From positions 34,689,405 through 34,753,404 of the forward strand of contig NC_079230.1 of assembly GCF_029633865.1 (NCBI RefSeq): DNA of 64,000 nucleotides, written 5' to 3'. The stretch comes from Lampris incognitus. Its lineage: Eukaryota > Chordata > Actinopteri > Lampriformes > Lampridae. Below, piece after piece: positions 62,984-64,000 of this stretch. The notes beneath the pieces were generated by a model. That model worked only from the letters and a program-made list of their open reading frames with translations, had not been told where the DNA came from and ran no database searches. The position numbers were made by a program, and so were the translations under genes. Position 1 is the first letter of the stretch, and each line of letters opens with the position of its first letter.

Positions 62984-63973
62984 CCTCCCTGCACTGACAG
63001 TACATACACTGATGCCTCATCTGATGAGCTGTTGGGCTCAGCAGTGGTGTGGATTGGTTTCACACTGTGTACAGACTGTCTCTTTTTGAATTTGGGCATT
63101 GCTTTTTGGTTACTTGCCTTGGGTTTCTGTCAGCTCCCTTACCTCTGCAAGCGCGTTCCAGGTGCCCCTTTTTCCACACTTCCTGCAATCCACATCCTTA
63201 TTCCAACAATCAGCTGCAAAATGTCCTGTTTTGTCGCATCGGTAACATTTTTCATGAGCCCCCTTGTCCTCGGTGGAGACCCGGTGTAGTTTACCACTTG
63301 CACTGAGGTGCTGAGCCTCTCTGGCAGCTAGCTCAATTGACAATGTGAGTGAACCTTCAGTTAGCAGACGTTTCTGAGTAACCTCACTCCTCAGCCCACA
63401 CACGAGTCTGTCTCTTATGGTGTCATTCAGCACATCGTTGAATTCACAATGCTCTGCTAGCCTCCTCAGTGCAGCCACAAGCACTCTCCCCTTCCTCTCA
63501 GTTTCTTTTATGGAAACGAAAACGTTCTGCAATTACCAGTGGCTTGGGTGAGAAATGGGCCGTCAACGTAGCCACTATGCTAGCGTAGCTTTTAGTCCCA
63601 GGCTTGGCTGGCTGGACCAGGCAACGCAGCACACCAAAAGTTTTCGGCCCCATTACACTCAAGAACGTTGGCACAATCTTCTCATCTGCAATCCCATTTG
63701 CTTGAACCAAGTATTCAAAACGTTCTGTGTAGGAGCGCCACTGCCCAGTATTTTCATCAAGGGGGCCAATGCTCCCACTCATCCCCGCCATTTTCCCCTC
63801 GCTCGCCGCTTTTTTCACAAGTATCTTCCCTCTGCCGACTCTGCAGCCTCTGACGGCAAAGCTAACTTGCTAACCTACTAGCTTCCAGCTTTCACAGCAA
63901 CAGTCCGGCTCAGAATCTTCAAAACCAGCGCAGAAACACACGCGGATGTCAAATAAGATCCTCGTCGCCACTT
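62984..63973 (-). pseudogene. gag: GB gag and leader
   Basis: ATG 63,818 starts the same Gag as in GA (MSGSIGPLDENTGQWRSYTE). The frame changes at about 63,510; the continuation (63,532-63,110) has LRRLAEHCEFNDVLNDTIRD and the first knuckle CYRCDKTGHFAADC. The second knuckle is damaged (CRKCGKRGTWNA). Compared with GA a short deletion removes part of the helix before IELAAREAQ. The leader and primer site (63,957-63,970) follow. Confidence 0.87.
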
Positions 63974-64000
63974 TGTTGTATCTTACTTAGAGTATTGCCC
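63974..64000 (-). repeat. GB 5' LTR start, cut by window end
   Basis: TGTTGTATCTTACTTAGAG matches 4886-4908 with one difference. Confidence 0.7.

Noticed and set aside
1..64000. tRNA, rRNA or other cellular RNA genes
   Set aside because: Only short tRNA-complementary primer sites and one weak tRNA-like block were found; no cloverleaf-capable gene was recognised by eye.

Overview
The window looks like repeat-dense DNA from a ray-finned (probably teleost) fish. I see no convincing cellular gene, rRNA, tRNA gene or CRISPR array. Almost all of it can be assigned to transposable elements inserted into one another: at least nine Ty3/gypsy-type LTR elements from several lineages, a miniature LTR retrotransposon (TRIM), a BEL/Pao fragment, L1-like and L2/CR1-like LINE remnants, and two Tc1-type DNA transposons. 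The fish assignment is an inference from this mixture (sushi-type chromovirus, Gmr1-like element, fish-type L2 and Tc1 families); no host marker gene is present.

Left part (1-27,389). E1 (1-3,076, + strand, 5' end outside the window) has an open pol and a 172-bp 3' LTR, and is inserted in an older minus-strand gypsy copy, GA. GA carries gag, protease, primer site and an LTR start (3,077-4,908). It is also hit by a 411-bp plus-strand TRIM (3,487-3,897) and by the large element E2 (4,909-27,292; TATT target duplication). E2 is in turn split by E3 (5,018-8,964, minus, TATG duplication, in its 5' LTR), E4 (13,941-21,321, plus, in its pol) and E5 (22,184-26,609, minus, GTCTA duplication, in its 3' LTR). 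E5 has identical LTRs and is the youngest datable insertion. E4 has a long pol without RNase H and a canonical -1 slippery heptamer at the end of gag. The rest of the GA LTR seems to resume at 27,297.

Middle part (27,390-49,935). A decayed L1-like LINE (27,480-31,460) is followed by a short LINE fragment holding a Tc1 element, T1 (31,699-33,312, transposase with one frameshift). Next come a deletion-derivative LTR element, E6 (33,649-36,604), and a minus-strand L2 LINE (about 37,190-45,860). The L2 is split by an intact-looking Tc1 element, T2 (37,446-39,024, open 341-codon transposase), and by E7 (39,175-44,403, AGCG duplication). E7 is a decayed element with the Gmr1-like order gag-protease-integrase-RT-RNase H and a SCAN-like gag. 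A probable solo or partial LTR with an internal minisatellite, a BEL/Pao integrase fragment and about 1.2 kb of unassigned sequence follow.

Right part (49,936-64,000). E8 (49,936-52,071, CTCTC duplication) keeps LTRs, primer site, protease and integrase but lacks most of gag, RT and RNase H. Then come an L1 ORF1 fragment, an L2 fragment containing 23 TAGA repeats, and a plus-strand LINE. Last is GB, a second minus-strand copy of the GA family (55,131-57,067 and 62,984-64,000), split by the sushi-type chromovirus E9 (57,068-62,978, CTGGA duplication), whose gag in turn contains a 5'-truncated L2-type LINE.

How it works together: the genes are retroelement replication genes (gag, protease, RT, RNase H, integrase) and transposases. 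Target duplications and interruption order give a relative history: GA before TRIM, E1 and E2; E2 before E3, E4 and E5; L2 before T2 and E7; GB before E9 before its LINE. Several elements (E4, E6, E8) have lost RT and/or RNase H while keeping other parts, so if they moved after that loss they depended on enzymes supplied by relatives.
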